From assembly GCA_047967505.1 (NCBI GenBank), contig CM106541.1: DNA of 64,000 nt, one strand, 5' to 3'. Positions 10,843 to 23,331 of the stretch are shown here, piece by piece (the first letter of the stretch is position 1; every line of letters begins with the position of its first letter). Below the pieces are notes generated by a model. It saw nothing but the letters and a program-made list of their open reading frames with translations, ran no database searches and was not told the DNA's origin. The position numbers and the translations under genes are program-made. The stretch is from Dipteris shenzhenensis (taxonomy: Eukaryota; Polypodiophyta; Polypodiopsida; Gleicheniales).

Positions 10843-11100
10843 TGCAGAGATCAACTATACCACCATAGAAAGAGAAGCCCTAGCAATGGTGTATAGTGTA
10901 AAGAAATTTTGGCACTATCTACTAGCAAATGATTTTGTCTTCTACACCGACCATCAAGCATTGCTTTATCTTGTGAACCGTCCGTGTACAATAGGAAGAA
11001 TAACATGATGGCTCCTTGTGCTTCAAGAATTCAACTTCAAAATAGTGGTTCGCAAAGGTGCCCAACACTACATTGCCGATCACATGTCTCATGTCAAGTC
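10727..11100 (+). pseudogene. Gypsy RNase H domain
   Basis: Motifs of the retroelement RNase H are visible across two frames: HVHTDGSKYAIGSVLCQ in the RT frame, then NYTTIEREALAMVYSVKKFWHYL and YTDHQALLYLV in the shifted frame. TTIEREALA and YTDHQAL contain the catalytic Glu and Asp. The segment ends around KGAQHYIADHMSH, after which a deletion joins it to the integrase. Confidence 0.8.
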
Positions 11101-11848
11101 GAGAGAAGAGAAGCATAGGAAGATTCTTATACAAAAATGTGATCACCCGATTCAGATGCCCCATTGAAATTGTGTCGGATAAAGGCACACATTTTGTCAA
11201 TGAGGTAATCCAAGAACTCTTGTCTGGCTTCATGATAATCCATACAAAAAGCACACCCTACTACCCCCAAGGGAATGGACTAGCCGAATCCACCAACAAA
11301 ATAATATGCATTATCCTCACCAAGGTAGTAGAACCATAGCGTTCTGATTGGGTAGAGAAACTGAATGCAGCCTTATGGGCATACAGAACCACATTCAAGG
11401 TCAGTACAGGAAACACACCTTTTCAATTAGTGTACGCCCTTGAATCTGTGGTCCCAGTACAGGATTGCATGGAGATCATGAATCCTTGAAAGAAAGGCTC
11501 TATTAGTTGGAGAAGCATACAGAGACAAGACTAGTCACCTACCATGCCATGACAACAGAAAAACGCAGAAGAAAGGCATGGTTTTGACAGAAACCTTAAA
11601 GCTAAAGACATCAAGGAAGGCGACCTAGTCCTGTTATACAATGCCAAAGTACATAAGGGGAAACTGAATTATCTAGGTCAAGGACCATACCGAGTACAAA
11701 AGATGAATCCCATGGGAGCTGTGCTACTAGAAACATTGGATGGAGTCCAATTCAACACAACAATAAATGTGAAGTGCTACTACATCAACATGCAAGCCAT
11801 CCTCGACAAAAACGAAGATTTGGGAAACCAAGTCTTCCTTAGTTTGGA
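11100..11848 (+). pseudogene. Gypsy integrase, N-terminal half deleted
   Basis: Only the later part of the integrase core is present: IEIVSDKGTHFVNEVIQEL (second catalytic Asp) and STPYYPQGNGLAESTNK (with the catalytic Glu), then YRTTFKVSTGNTPFQLVYA-type sequence and a C-terminal segment with LNYLGQGPYRVQKM. The zinc-binding HHCC domain and first catalytic Asp are missing because the RNase H end is joined almost directly to this part. Several stops and shifts follow. Confidence 0.75.
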
Positions 11849-11860
11849 TTAGATTGTATC

Positions 11861-12172
11861 ACGAGCACTCACTTGCACATGTATGTCTTCGCACATATAG
11901 GTAGCATCAACCGATTTTACCTAGGGCTCAGAAGTGATGACTGAGTTCTAGCTGCCCTATGAAAATCCCAGCAAAAAAAGCATATAGTTAGTCCCTACCT
12001 AGCTACTAGGTCACGTGCACTCACACGCTTTCGCTTATACAAATAGATGATTGCATGAATAATTGTACCACACACTTTCATTCCACACTCTCAAAGCATG
12101 TATAAAAATAAGATCTCTCTCACACACACACACAGAGAAAGGTCATACCAGCATGCCAAACAATCTAATGAT
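11861..12172 (+). other. Non-coding stretch after gypsy pol
   Basis: It contains 'GCTGCCCTATGAAAATCCCAGC', an AC microsatellite near 12120-12133 and CACGTGCACTCACACG near 12013. No gene is evident. It may be the 3' untranslated region of the gypsy element, but I could not find matching LTR ends. Confidence 0.35.
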
Positions 12173-13740
12173 CAATGGTACACTACATGCACATGCATGC
12201 AGGTTTAAAAAATATGCCACCACTAAAGAGGATGCGCAGAAAGAGCCCACCGCCTCAACCACAAGACCCCCTCCAGAGTTTGTAGCCATTAACATTCTCT
12301 CAACCACGGCAACCACAGGCATTCATTGTCCAAAGTGATAGCTTTGAAGAGGATTTAGTGCATGACCAAGTAGAACAAATGACACCACAGTCCCCACCGG
12401 CCTACACTGCCATTGCAGGGCCCAGTCACTGGAACTTGTCTGGCCACCCACATGGACTTATGCTCTTTTTGAGGAAGCAACATATTACTTAGAGCAACAG
12501 GGTCTAGGCAGTTTGCATGAGAGCCTCAAATCCTTGGAGGACAGTCCTACCATGACCACATACATCAAGGACTTTCTCCATTCTTACTACTCCAGAAATG
12601 CAACAGTTGGCAAGTACGGTACAATCACTGCACATTAGTGCCCACTCAATATTATCCTCGACTGTACAGTCATTCAGAGGGCTTTCTCACTGCCAAGACA
12701 AAGTGGCAAATACCCTAAATGGCTTGCTGATGCAAGGTTTCTCAAAGTATAGTCTCTCCTCACCAAGGGCACACTGATCCATAGAGACGGCATTTTGCTT
12801 CGCACAATACTTGACCATCGCCTCAAGGAAGCAGCACAATTCCTATCCACAATCCTGGGGGTTAAGTGCAGCAAGAATCGCTCCCTTCCACTCTGCACAT
12901 TTGTTTTCTGAGTAGGAAACTAAATAAGACTGGGTCCAGCACTTCGTCATCTTCTTTACAAAGAAACTTGATGGTTCTTCAAGCCAAAAATGTAAAATTC
13001 CACACTTATTGGCTATAATCATCAAAAAAGAACTACAAGAAAGAGAAATGACTTTGCCCCAATCACCAAAACCAATTGGGGAGTTGGACATACCCTTCTC
13101 ACTAGAATGGGAGCCATCACCAACTTCTCCTACTATCACATTGATAAGTGCATATGCCTTAGAAAAATACCTATTCTAGATGTCGGGATTGCAGAATTGC
13201 CCCACGATATGCTACAGCTCGATGCACAACTGCAACCAATATGTCTCCACCAACATCAGCAACCAGGGCTTGAGACAAGATCGGCACCGCAGTTGAGGAA
13301 AGATCGGCACCAAAGCCTGAGGCTACATCAGCAGTCGAACCACCCATCGACGCCATGCCAGTCGATGAGCCACAAGGGGAGCTATTTCCAGATCAACAAT
13401 ATGACTATTGTACACAAGTGACTGAAATACCATTGGAACAACCTCCCACAAGTACTATAGAATCATTAGGATGGCTACATGGGCACCACTTGTATCAGTA
13501 GTATCGCCAGTCCTCATCACTATCTGTCATTCTCCAACATCAAGCTAGCCAAATGATCCAAATGTCAGAACTATTCACTAGCTTGGCCAAGGAAGAATAT
13601 GCAAGAGAATTGGATAGACAGACTGCAACAAAAATTGAAGACCAATTCTAGGCAATCACCATAGAGGTCAAGGCACTCCAGGCATAGATAGACGAGGACG
13701 AGGGTAAGTCAAAACATCGAGCGAGCCCAAAGTTCGAGCA
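12173..13740 (+). pseudogene. Unrecognised retroelement-like protein, copy 1 (broken)
   Basis: Coding-like sequence is spread over several frames, with many stops. Readable phrases include HRDGILLRTIL and LKEAAQFLSTIL near 12780-12850, a Gln-rich stretch near 13230-13340, and ARELDRQTATKIEDQF-like text near 13600. I do not recognise a known domain. The later half is repeated at 15035-15996. The position after gypsy pol suggests either an extra 3' ORF of that element or the gag of a neighbouring one. Confidence 0.35.
12766..13701 (+). repeat. Direct duplication, unit A
   Basis: This roughly 940-bp stretch, starting AGGGCACACT and ending near GGCATAGATAGACGAG, is repeated at 15035-15996 in the same orientation with moderate divergence and short indels. 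The second copy contains an extra run of CCTGAGGCAAGATC repeats. Confidence 0.7.
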
Positions 13741-13742
13741 AT

Positions 13743-14970
13743 GCTTATGAGGAACTTTGTCTAAACCTGTAGGAGCAATAAATTTTTACTAAAAATGGTT
13801 GAATCTACATGACATTATTACAGATTGTTTTTAATTATCTTTTGTATGATTCTTGGCAACTTACAAAGATTAAACTTACTATTGGATAACTCATAAATCC
13901 ATGCAAGTCAGCAATCATTAAATGAATATCAAAGGGAAAATTCTTGGCAACATACAAAGAGAAAACCTATTATTCAATAAATAATAAATACATGCAAGTT
14001 AGTAATCATTCAATAGATACAAAAGGGGAAATGCTACAATGTCTACACCTCGAGGTGATCACTCAGAATTATGTAAGGTAGTATGTGAGTTGAAGGGGTT
14101 TCTTTATTTTATGGAGTTAATACATGGTAACAGTAGTCCTACGATGATATAGAAGCTCCTCCTAGCAAAATCCCTCACAAACAGCTATTTGTAGCTCATC
14201 GAGATTTTTATGCCACCGACATGATTTGATCCATTTTGTACACAAAATGATCACATGAATAAAATGTTTAAACTATGGAACTAATAAATTATTGATCACC
14301 TTATGACCATGATGATGCTAACTAAATATGGATCACCTTCATATGTCCTTAACCATGTATACACCTCTAGGATGGAGGAAGGAAACCAAGGACCCAAACT
14401 CTAAATGAGAAAAATCCATGGTCATAATTAAATATAGAGTTTGATAAGGTCCACCTCTCATGAAACAAATATAAGTATAAACTTTCTAAATATATAGAAT
14501 TTTGGCGCGTTAACATGATAAATGTATTCATTCATATCATTCCGATCGTTTTGATACAAACATGACCATGTTTGGAGTCTAATTGACTAAGTTATGGCCC
14601 AAATAAAATTGGCAAGAGGAGCCTCCCAAGAGGCTGCGATATCGCAGCCTCTAGGGAGAATCCTCCTCCCATTATTTTTTTGCCTTGAAAATGGAAATTG
14701 GACAATAAAAACACATACTTTGACCCCTTTCTTCCACCCCTCCATCGTTGACCCTTGAAAAACATTGCCAAACATTTTCAAAAATTGTTGTTTGTCTATA
14801 AGACAATTGATTACTCACACAATATCATGGGTAGGACAACAACCGTAAAAGTAAGCAATGCATGCTACTTTTTGAACATAAAATATCACACTAGAATGTC
14901 AAAATTTATGAAATTCCTCGCTCGAACCGTCACCTCACTCGAACGCAATCACTCGAATTTTGGTAATCCT
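13743..14970. other. AT-rich spacer between the two duplication units
   Basis: No gene is recognisable. It contains a tandem pair described separately (13850-14030). Otherwise it is plain AT-rich sequence, with a short palindromic stretch GAGGCTGCGATATCGCAGCC at 14630-14649. Confidence 0.4.
13850..14030. repeat. Tandem pair of about 91-bp units
   Basis: TTCTTGGCAAC(T/A)TACAAAGA begins a unit near 13850 and again near 13941. Both units continue through CATGCAAGT(C/T)AG(C/T)AATCATT to a GGGAAA end. The units are diverged by roughly one fifth. Confidence 0.6.
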
Positions 14971-15034
14971 CGACGAGAAGGAGATAGAAGAAGTGCGCAT
15001 AAACCAAGCTCTCCAAGCTCAAGAGAAGGCAGTG

Positions 15035-15996
15035 AGGGCACACTATTCCATAGGGATGGCATATTACTTCGCACCATCCTTAAACCTCGCCTCAAGGAAG
15101 CAGCACAATTCCTATCCATAATCTTGGGTTAAGTGCGTCAACAATTGATCCCTTCCACTCCGCACATTTGTTTTGCTGAGTAGGAAGCTAAAGCAATCCA
15201 GCACTTAGTCATCTTCTTTACAAAGAAACTAAATGGTTCATCAGGCCAAAAATTTAAGTCCACACTTATTGGCTATAATCATAAAAAAAGAGCTACAAGA
15301 ACGAGAAATGGCTCTGTCCCCCAGTCACCAAAACGAATTGAGGAGTTGGACATACCCTTCTCACTAGTATGGGAACCGTCACCAACTTCTCCTACTATCA
15401 CATTGGCAAGTGTAGATGCCTTAGAAGAAATACCTATTCTGGAGGTTAGAATTGAGGAATTGCCCCATGAGATGCTACAGCTCGATGCACAACTGCAACC
15501 AATATATCTCCAACAATAGCAGCAACCAGAGCCTGAGGCAAGATCAACAACTAGAGCCTGAGGCAAGATCGGCACCAGAGAGCCTGAGGCAAGATCGACA
15601 CCAGGGAGCCTGAGGATACATCAGTGCTAGAACCGCCCATCGACGCCATGCCAGTCAATGAGCCACAAGGGGAGCTAGTGCGAGATCAACAGTATGACTA
15701 TTGTACACAAGGGACTGAAATGCCATTAAAACAACCTCCCCCAAGTACTACAGAATCATCAGGATGGCTACATGGGCACCACTTGTATCAGCAGTATCGC
15801 CAGTCCTCATCACCATCTGTCATTCTCCAACATCAAGCTAGCCAAATGATTCAAATGTCGAAACTATTCACTAGCTTGGCCAAGGAAGAATATGCAAGAG
15901 AATTGGACAAACAGACTGCAACAGAAATCGAAGACCAATTCCAGCCAATCACCATAGAGGTCAAGGCACTTCAGGCATAGATAGACGAGAAGGAGA
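15035..15996 (+). pseudogene. Unrecognised retroelement-like protein, copy 2 (5' part), and duplication unit B
   Basis: This is the second copy of the 12766-13701 unit. It is better preserved: an open stretch at 15624-15980 reads to ARELDKQTATEIEDQF and a coiled-coil-like end. It is interrupted at 15996 by Copia-2. The reading continues after 29207 (IEEVRMNQALQAQEKEV), so the host frame can be followed across 13 kb of nested insertions. No domain was recognised; the Glu/Gln-rich heptad-like text suggests a coiled coil. Confidence 0.45.
15539..15610. repeat. Short tandem repeat in unit B
   Basis: The phrase (A)GAGCCTGAGGCAAGATC recurs three to four times between about 15529 and 15612. Unit A has a single related phrase, so the repeat grew after the duplication. 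Confidence 0.6.
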
Positions 15997-16254
15997 TGAC
16001 AAAATATGAAGAGGCCGGGAGAGGAGAAGAGTGGAGATGAGGAGAGGGCACACCTAGAGAGCACACCACAAATGACTAACTGTACACTAGATTTAGTTGA
16101 AAAAAAAGAATATATACAAACCCTTTTAGGGTTAGGGTTAGGGGATCTAACCCTTTACTATATAGCACTCTATAACGTCAGTGCTATGCACATATGATCA
16201 CGTGATGGTGCTATGCACACATGATCACATGATGTTGAGCGTGAACTCTCAACA
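15997..16254 (-). repeat. Copia-2 3' LTR
   Basis: 258 bp. On the plus strand it starts TGACAAAATATGAAG and ends GAACTCTCAACA. It matches 23079-23331 with scattered substitutions and small indels. It contains the phrase CCTTTTAGGGTTAGGGTTAG, a short telomere-like run. TG...CA ends are present. Confidence 0.92.
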
Positions 16255-16331
16255 CCTTCCCTCAAGATCAACATCATGAAGTAGGACTTCCCTCAAGATG
16301 ATGATTCTAGGGAATCGAAGAAGGACTGAGC

Positions 16332-19300
16332 ATTACATTCCATCACACCCCTTTAATGGGAATGTCCTTTCTCTGCGTCAAACCAAGAGCTAGTCAGTGT
16401 TTCTCAAATAGCTCTTTATCGAGTGGTTTGGTAAAGATGTCTGCAACATTCTCTTTGCTATCACAATGCTACAGAGTGATGTCACCAAGTAACACTCTTT
16501 CTCTGATGAAGTGCTCTCTGACATCAATGTGCTTTGTCCTGGAGTGATATACTAGATTCTTGGCCAATGCTTGAGCTGATTGATTATCACAGTATATTGT
16601 TGTTGGCTTTGACTCATCAAAGTAATATGTTTCTGACAATAGTCTTCTGAGCCATATAGCCTCACATGCACCTGTAGTGAGTGCTCGATATTATGCTTCA
16701 GTCGAAGACAAAGAAATAGTTTGCTGTTTGTTTGACAACCATGATATAGCACCTTGACCAAGGAAAAATGCATATCCCTGTGTCGATCTCCTGGTCTCGT
16801 GATCTCCAGCATAGTCACTATCACAGTATCCATGCAACCATGGATGACTTCCTCTGTATTCTATCCCAAACTGTCTTGTACTTCTGATGTATCTCAAGGC
16901 TCTTTTGGCTGCATTCCAGTGAGACTATTTTGGATTTGCTATAAACTGTGCTAGTGAGCTTACTGCATAACAAATATCTGGCCGTGTGATTGTCAGATAT
17001 ATAAGAGATCTGATGAGTTGCCTGTAGTATCTGTCACTGACTGTAGGCTTTTCTGAATCTTTAGTAAGTTTCAAACTCTGTTCCATGGGAGTGGCTGCAA
17101 TCTTGCAATCTGCCATATGAAACTTCTTCAGGAGATTGTCAATATACTTGAGCTGACTCATGAATGGTCTATCTGAATCTCTCCAGAACTCAATTCCAAG
17201 ACAATAGTGCATAAGTCCAAGATCTTTCATGTCGAACTCTACAGATAAGTCTTGTTTCAATTTTTTGATGAAGCTATCCTTGCTTCTTGTCATAATCAGA
17301 TCATCTATGTACAAAAGTGCAATAGTAATGTCTTCCCCTTGAACTTTGTAGTAGAGAGTATGATTGGCATTGGACTTCATGTATCCCAAATCAGCAAAAT
17401 ACTTGTCGATTCTACTATACCAACTTTTGGGTGCTTGTTTTAAGCCATAGAGACTTTTCTTGAGATGGAAAATCTTATTCTCCTTGCCTGGTTCAACATA
17501 ACCTGCTGCTTGTTGCATGTAGACTTCCTCGTCTAGATAACCATTGAGAAATGCATTCTTGACATTGAGCTGATACACATTCCATTTACTGAGTGTCACT
17601 AGTGATATCAAGAACCATATGGAATCCATCTTTGCTACTGGAGCATAAGTCTCATCATAGTCTTGACCATATTGTTGTGCGAATCCTTTTGCAACTAGTC
17701 TGGCTTTATATCTCTGAATACTGCTATCTAGATTGTACTTCACTTTGTATACCCATTTGTTAGCTATGGCCTTCTTTCCTGGTGAAGGTCACATAATTCC
17801 CAAGTATTATTCTTATACAAAGCATCCATTTCTTCATTTATAGCAGTTTGCCATTCTGGCTTGTCTACTGCATCTTCAAAGTACACTGGCTCTTCTCTAG
17901 TCATGATGGTAGTCATAAGAGCATAGTTGGTGGTTTCCACTTGAATTGCTTTGCCTTTCTGAGCATATGTCAATCTAGCTGGAGGTCTGCTTTCCCTAGT
18001 AGACCATCTGAGCTGCTGTGGCACTGCTTGGGGTGTTGCTGGCAATTCTTGCTCTTTTTCATCAACCTGTTCTATAGATGATTGTGAAGTCGATGCTTCT
18101 ATCTCCTGTGTAGGTGAGGTTTTCCATTCTGATTCCTCATCAAAGATTACATCTCTAGAGATAATGACTTTGCGGTTGATGGGATTATCCAATTTGTATG
18201 CTTTGCTTTCTTCACTGTAGCCAACCATGATGCATTTGCATGACTTTCCATCCAATTTCCTACGATGATCATCATGTATGTGGGCATATGCTATGCAACC
18301 AAATATGCGGAGATGCCCAATGCATGGCTTGTGTCCAGTGAATGATTCATAAGGAGTCATACCCTGTATTGGTTCGGTAGGAAGCCCGATTAAGCAAGTA
18401 GTTAGTTGTAGCTATTGCTTCTACCCAATACTGATTCGGAAGATGCTTTTCAATAAGCATTGCTCTAGCAGTGTCTGCTAAAGTCCCATTCTTCCTTTCA
18501 GCTCTTGCATTCTACTGAGGAGTATCTGCACATGTGAATTGTCTTCAAATGCCGTAATTTCTGCAAAAGTTCATGAATGCTAAAGACATGTATTCACCTC
18601 CTCTGTCTGATCTCATGACCTTGATCTTTCTACCTGTCTGGTTTTCTACCATGGCTTTGAATTCTTGAAATCTGGAAAACATTTCAGATTTCTCTTTCAG
18701 AAAGTAGACCCAAAAATATTTGCCATAGTGGTCGATGAAAGTCAAGTAGTAAAGTGAACCATTCATGCTCCGCGTCTGGGCATAACCCCATACATCTGTA
18801 TGTATCAAATCAAGAATACCTCATGCACGAGAGGTACTTCTGACAAAGTTGGTTTGCTTTTATTTGCCGAAGCAGCATGCTTCACAATCTTTTCCAAGAA
18901 ACCGTAGCTTCGGAATCCCAATTGCCATATTCTGATTCCTGAGATCTAACAAGTACTTGAAGTTGACATGACCATATGTGCCATTTTACAGATAGTGGCA
19001 TCTGTTGTGGTTGAGCTGACATGGCATGCTTATCTGGTACTATAGCTAGCATTCTGTATAAGCATCCTTCCTTGACACCTTTTGCTACTAGCTGACATCT
19101 TTTGGATTTGTCTTTGATAATGCATTCATCACCGTCAAAGATGACTTTGTAATTGTGTTCTGTCATTTGACCAATTGACAAAAGGTTCTTGTTGAGCTTC
19201 GGAACATAGAGCACATCTTTGACTAATCCTTTTATACCAGTAAAATTGTTCATAGGGATAACACCTATCCCTTGAACTAGATTCGGTGTATTATCTACTA

Positions 19301-20594
19301 TGTAGATGACATTTTTCTGTTCTTCTAATGGTTTCATCTCTGTGAACCATTCCTGATGATTTGTCATATGAGATGATGCACCACTATCGATGTACCAAGG
19401 ATCCTGTTCCAGTTGGTCGACTTGATAGCTAAAATCCTCTTTGGGATTGAAATCAGTGTCTAGGTGCATTGTATGAGTCTGATGCAATTCCTCGCTTGCA
19501 AGAAACATATTTCCATGCTCATTTGCAAAATGACTATGACTAGAATGTCCACCATGATGATTTCCTCTTCCTCGGGAATTCCCTCTGGATTGACCGCCTT
19601 GGTCGTACTGCTTCTTGCAACAATCTCTTTCATAGTGTCCAAACTTGTGACAGTAGTTGCACTGAATGTTTGACACATTGGTGGATGCATTCCCTCGTCC
19701 TTCAAATCTTCCTCGATTGAAATGATTCCTCTTTGCTGATTCTGATGTTGCTGAGGATTGATGCTGCTGCTGATGCTGATTTTGACTTTGATCTTGTTGA
19801 TGATGACCACTTTTCTAAAATGATCTACCTCTGTTTTTGCCTTGCCTCTGCTTCTATCTGAAGCTGTGAATGCTTTATCATTAGAATGACCTTTACATGC
19901 TTGAATGGCCTAAGTCCTAAGCTCTTCACCAAGTAGGACTGACTGAAATTCTTCCAGTGTCAGAATTTGCCGTTGGATGGCAATACTCTAGACTAGATTC
20001 TTGTATCCCTGTCCTAGTCCATTCAGAATGACTTGAACCATTTCTGCAAGGTTCACAGTCTCTCCTGCTGCTGCAAGTTGATTGTTGTAGTCTTTTATGC
20101 GGAGTACATAAGCATGACCGGTTTCACTACTGTTGCAAAAACTTTGGTTGATCTAGTTTCTCAGGGTGAGAATCTTGGATGTGTTCTTGGACTCGCAGAG
20201 AGCTGCAAACATATCCCATGCTTCTTTTGATGTCTTGACTGTGTTGAGTTGTCCTAGCATGACATCTTGCACATTCTGCTTGATCAGATGATAGGCATAC
20301 TTGTCTTTCTTATCCCATTCTGCTTGAGCTCAGGCAATGGCAGGATCTACTACTGGTGCGGAAACTGTTTGTGTAGATGTAGATCCCGATGTAGATTCCG
20401 TTGCTGGTGCTATGACAACATATGGAGTAGAGCTACTGGTGGGTGGATCGGCCAATGGTCTAGGTGTAGACCCATCGACATACTCCCATTTGTCCTGAAG
20501 CACAAGAATGGTCTCCATTCAGTATTTCCATGTACCGTAATTGGAGTTGTCTAACTTAGCAGATGCCTCCAGATTGAGGTTGCTAGTCGACATG
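16332..20594 (-). pseudogene. Copia-2 gag-pol polyprotein (degenerate)
   Basis: Starting at the ATG at 20594 (MSTSNLNLEASAKLDNSNYG), the gag runs to a zinc knuckle, CNYCHKFGHYERDC, near 19640. The protease motif WYIDSGASSHMT lies near 19380. Integrase follows (IHTDVWG, RSDRGGEYMS), then the integrase C-terminus with KCIMVGYS, then RT with YQLNVKNAFLNG and LLYIDDLIM (YIDD box), and RNase H with HGYCDSDYAGD. This is the Ty1/copia order gag-PR-IN-RT-RH. Frames break at several places, for example an in-frame TAG early in gag (WKY stop METI) and shifts near 18370-18540 and 17750. Confidence 0.88.
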
Positions 20595-20599
20595 GTGCA

Positions 20600-23066
20600 A
20601 GAAATGTACTCAAAAGTGTCGTGAAAATCTCTGCATGAATCAACTACAAATACACTAAATATGCCAAGTGAAGTCTCTGTACCGTCGGTGAAGATAGAAC
20701 TGCAATATATAAAATCTGATCTGTATTACAAGGCTTGTGGCAATGGTGCTGGGAATAGCCAAGAGGCTTTACAAGGCTGAAATGATGTTCACGATGCCGT
20801 GAGATAGCCGAATAGGCTTTACAATGGTGGCATGTGTGTGTGAAATCAAATGCTATCTGCCCACTGAATCAATCTGCAATGCCTCTGAACTCTAAAGTCT
20901 ACTCACTGAACTGATGAACGTAAGGTTTCAGGTAATGTAATGATGTGAAACCATATGTGAGCATATGGACTGACTCCGAGTAGGTACTAGTTAGGAATTT
21001 CGAGCATGGCTTAGATTGGCAACTTGGGGAAATTCAGAGCATCCCCTCTATGGTGATCTAGTCTACTTTGATCTAGATCTAAACCAGCCATCGATCGATG
21101 AAAGAATAGCAAATAATTCCTTTTCTTTTGTTCTTTTTAAGTGCTAGGTCAGATGCATCGATGTAGAGGCAAATATGCATGAAGGAAGTGGTCTTGTCGA
21201 CGAGGCTCAAATAAGAGTGTAACTTGCACAGAAATGTGTGTGTGATGTGACGGGCGCGTAGAGCACAAAAAAATGAGCGACTTTTCTTTTTGGAGCGCCC
21301 TCAAATTCTTCCTGGATCAAGAGATATGACTTGATCTAGGTGGAGGGGCAAAAGGAGTGCAAATGGTGCTCAATGATGATGTGTCACTGTGAGTCACATG
21401 TAGTGATGATGTGGCACTATGTCTAGCAAGAGGTGTGCCAGTGAAGCCTGTGCTGAGGTGGCAAGACTGGTCACATGAAGTGACTGTGAAGCACTGTGTG
21501 TGCTTGCAGAGGTCAGACTGCTAAGGTGGCACTGCTGAGGTGGTAGAGGTGATGTGGTAGTGATGATGTGGCTTGATGATGTGGTAGTGGTGATGTGGCA
21601 GATGATGTGGTAGTCATGATGATGTGGTAGTCGATGATGACATGTTAGTCGATTATGATGTGTCTGTGCTGACATGGCCATGATGATGTGTCAGCTCACG
21701 TGGCACGTTGAGCGAGGGTGATGATGTGGCAGATAAGGTCTGCCATGTGGCTGGCCTTGACCAAGCCCTGGTGTGGTGACCCTGAGGATAAGGTTGGTGA
21801 TAAGGCCACATGTCAAAAGAAGGGCCATCGGAATGTTCAAGATTCTGACAAAATCTTTGTAGATTCTGTCCTCGTTTCCATCGAGGATGCACAGGAAATG
21901 GTGCTGTGTGATGAGGGAGCCCGTGAGCTCTGGCAACGGCAGCTGAGAGCCTTGGCATTGTTGTTGGCGGTGGCTGAGAGCCTTGTTGCTCAAATCATTG
22001 CTGCACAGATCTATGGCATCGCTATTTGTTGGCTTCTGACGGAGCTGTTGGAGGCTATGGCGGCCGATCGTGAGCTCTTGGAGTGTAGATGGCAATGGAG
22101 GCTTTGGCTGTAGCAGTCGTTGTTGGAGAAGACTGTGTAGTCGATTCTTTGGCAATGGACTGGAGCAGCTTGGATTCGGTAGCACTGGAGTCGGTGAGCC
22201 CAGAGAGTGCACGTCTGTTGTAGAGGCTCACAAGGCAGGAGATCCATTTGGTGGTGCTGCTCATTGTTGGAGAAGCTGGCTTGGCAATGGAGCTCTTGGG
22301 GGAGGCATGCTATTTGCTGGAGCAGGCCCGTTGGCTCTGGTAGGCTTGAAGGCCTTGGAGGTCGCACATTCGGTGGCTACTTGGAGAGGTGGCCAATTGT
22401 CAGAGATGGCGTAGGGAGCTGCTGAAGGTAGTTCGGTGCTGAGCCAACGGGCTCCCGTCCTCATGACTCCTCTCAGGTGGTTGACTGTCGTTGGAGGTCC
22501 GTCGGGAATCGCATCGATGGAGCCTTAGAGATGTCCATCAGCTGGCTGTAGAAGGAGCCACTGCTCGGTGGAGAGGCTTTGGTTCATTGCCATGGCCTCG
22601 AGCTCCAATACTATAGCCACAAAAGACTCATAGTCGAGTTGCAAGCTTTGGTCATTAAAGACTGAAGGTAGTCGATGCAGAGGGTCTTTGGAGCCGTTTG
22701 TCGGGCGCTGGTAGGAGCCGTTTGTTGGGTGGTGGTAGAGCCTTAGATGGAGCTACTCCCAGAGAGCTAGTCAAACCTTATACAGAACCTTTCTCTTGTT
22801 GTAGGACTCTTTCCCTCTCGAAAATCTCTCAAACAGAATTCTCTTAAGAAATGAAGGAGCATATCTCTCTCTCTCTCTCTCACGTGAAACTATCATAAAC
22901 ACTCAAGAAATGAATGGAAATTTCTCAAGAATGACGGAAATTTTATCTCAATGCAATGAACGGAAACTTTTCTCTATGGAAGTGAACTCTCACAAGAACA
23001 CTCGAGAAGCTCTCCATCTCTCAATCTCTCTCACACTATCAAGAATCGAAATCCCTCAACGAGGGA
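20600..23066 (-). other. Long leader of Copia-2
   Basis: About 2.5 kb separates the primer-binding site from the gag ATG, unusually long for a copia leader. The distal part (20600-21370) is ordinary AT-rich sequence; 21370-22760 is more GC-rich with repeats. Several antisense and sense open frames of 100-170 codons occur there, but none has a recognisable domain. The stretch could be captured sequence or drifted repeats. Confidence 0.5.
21370..21735. repeat. Degenerate TGATGATGTGG array
   Basis: The phrase (G)TGATGATGTGGCA/TAGT recurs more than ten times with irregular spacing, between about 21370 and 21735. It lies within the Copia-2 leader and explains the His-rich and Met-rich open frames here. 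Confidence 0.7.
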
Positions 23067-23078
23067 GCTCTGATACCA
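23067..23078 (-). promoter_or_regulatory. Copia-2 primer-binding site (tRNA-iMet type)
   Basis: GCTCTGATACCA on the plus strand, or TGGTATCAGAGC on the element's strand, lies directly next to the LTR. This is the usual plant Ty1/copia site complementary to the 3' end of initiator tRNA-Met. Confidence 0.9.
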
Positions 23079-23331
23079 TGACAAAATATGAAGAGGGGAG
23101 AGGAGAAGAGCGGAGATGAGGAGAGAGGGCATAGCTAGAGAGCACACCACAAATGACTAACTATACACTAGATTTAGTTGAAAAAATAGAATATATACAA
23201 ACCCTTTTAGGGTTAGGGTTAGGGGATCTAAGCCTTTCCTTTATAACACTCTATAAGGTTAGTGCTATGCACATATGATCACGTGATGGTGCTATGCACA
23301 CATGATCACATGATGTTGAGCATGAACTCTC
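23079..23331 (-). repeat. Copia-2 5' LTR, interrupted 4 bp before its outer end
   Basis: It matches the 3' LTR at 15997 through GAACTCTC. The last four bases, AACA, are at 29198-29201, beyond the nested Copia-1. The inserted element duplicated CTCTC (23327-23331 and 29193-29197). Confidence 0.92.

Larger units (their letters stand above)
6502..11860 (+). mobile_element. Degenerate Ty3/gypsy retrotransposon (3' gag to integrase)
   Basis: Order of recognisable parts: gag zinc knuckles, aspartic protease, reverse transcriptase, RNase H and the integrase core C-terminal half, which is the Ty3/gypsy order. The N-terminal gag and 5' LTR are missing because the DNA transposon ending at 6501 sits in gag. 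Two MITEs (8379-8626 and 9147-9393) interrupt the stretch between protease and reverse transcriptase. Removing each MITE with one target duplication lets the flanking reading frame continue, so they are clean later insertions. The frame is otherwise broken by stops and shifts and by a large deletion in integrase. No LTR could be delimited on the right, although 11850-12060 may belong to the 3' end. Confidence 0.8.

Noticed and set aside
12063-12338. 91-codon frame containing an AC microsatellite
   Set aside because: No conserved motif, and it spans simple repeat; not supported.
14620-14660. Palindrome near GCGATATCGC as an origin or attachment site
   Set aside because: A single short palindrome in AT-rich spacer without any supporting context.
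21718-22425. Open frames of 100-170 codons on both strands in the Copia-2 leader
   Set aside because: No motifs, overlapping on both strands, and in a GC-rich repeat region; not supported as genes.
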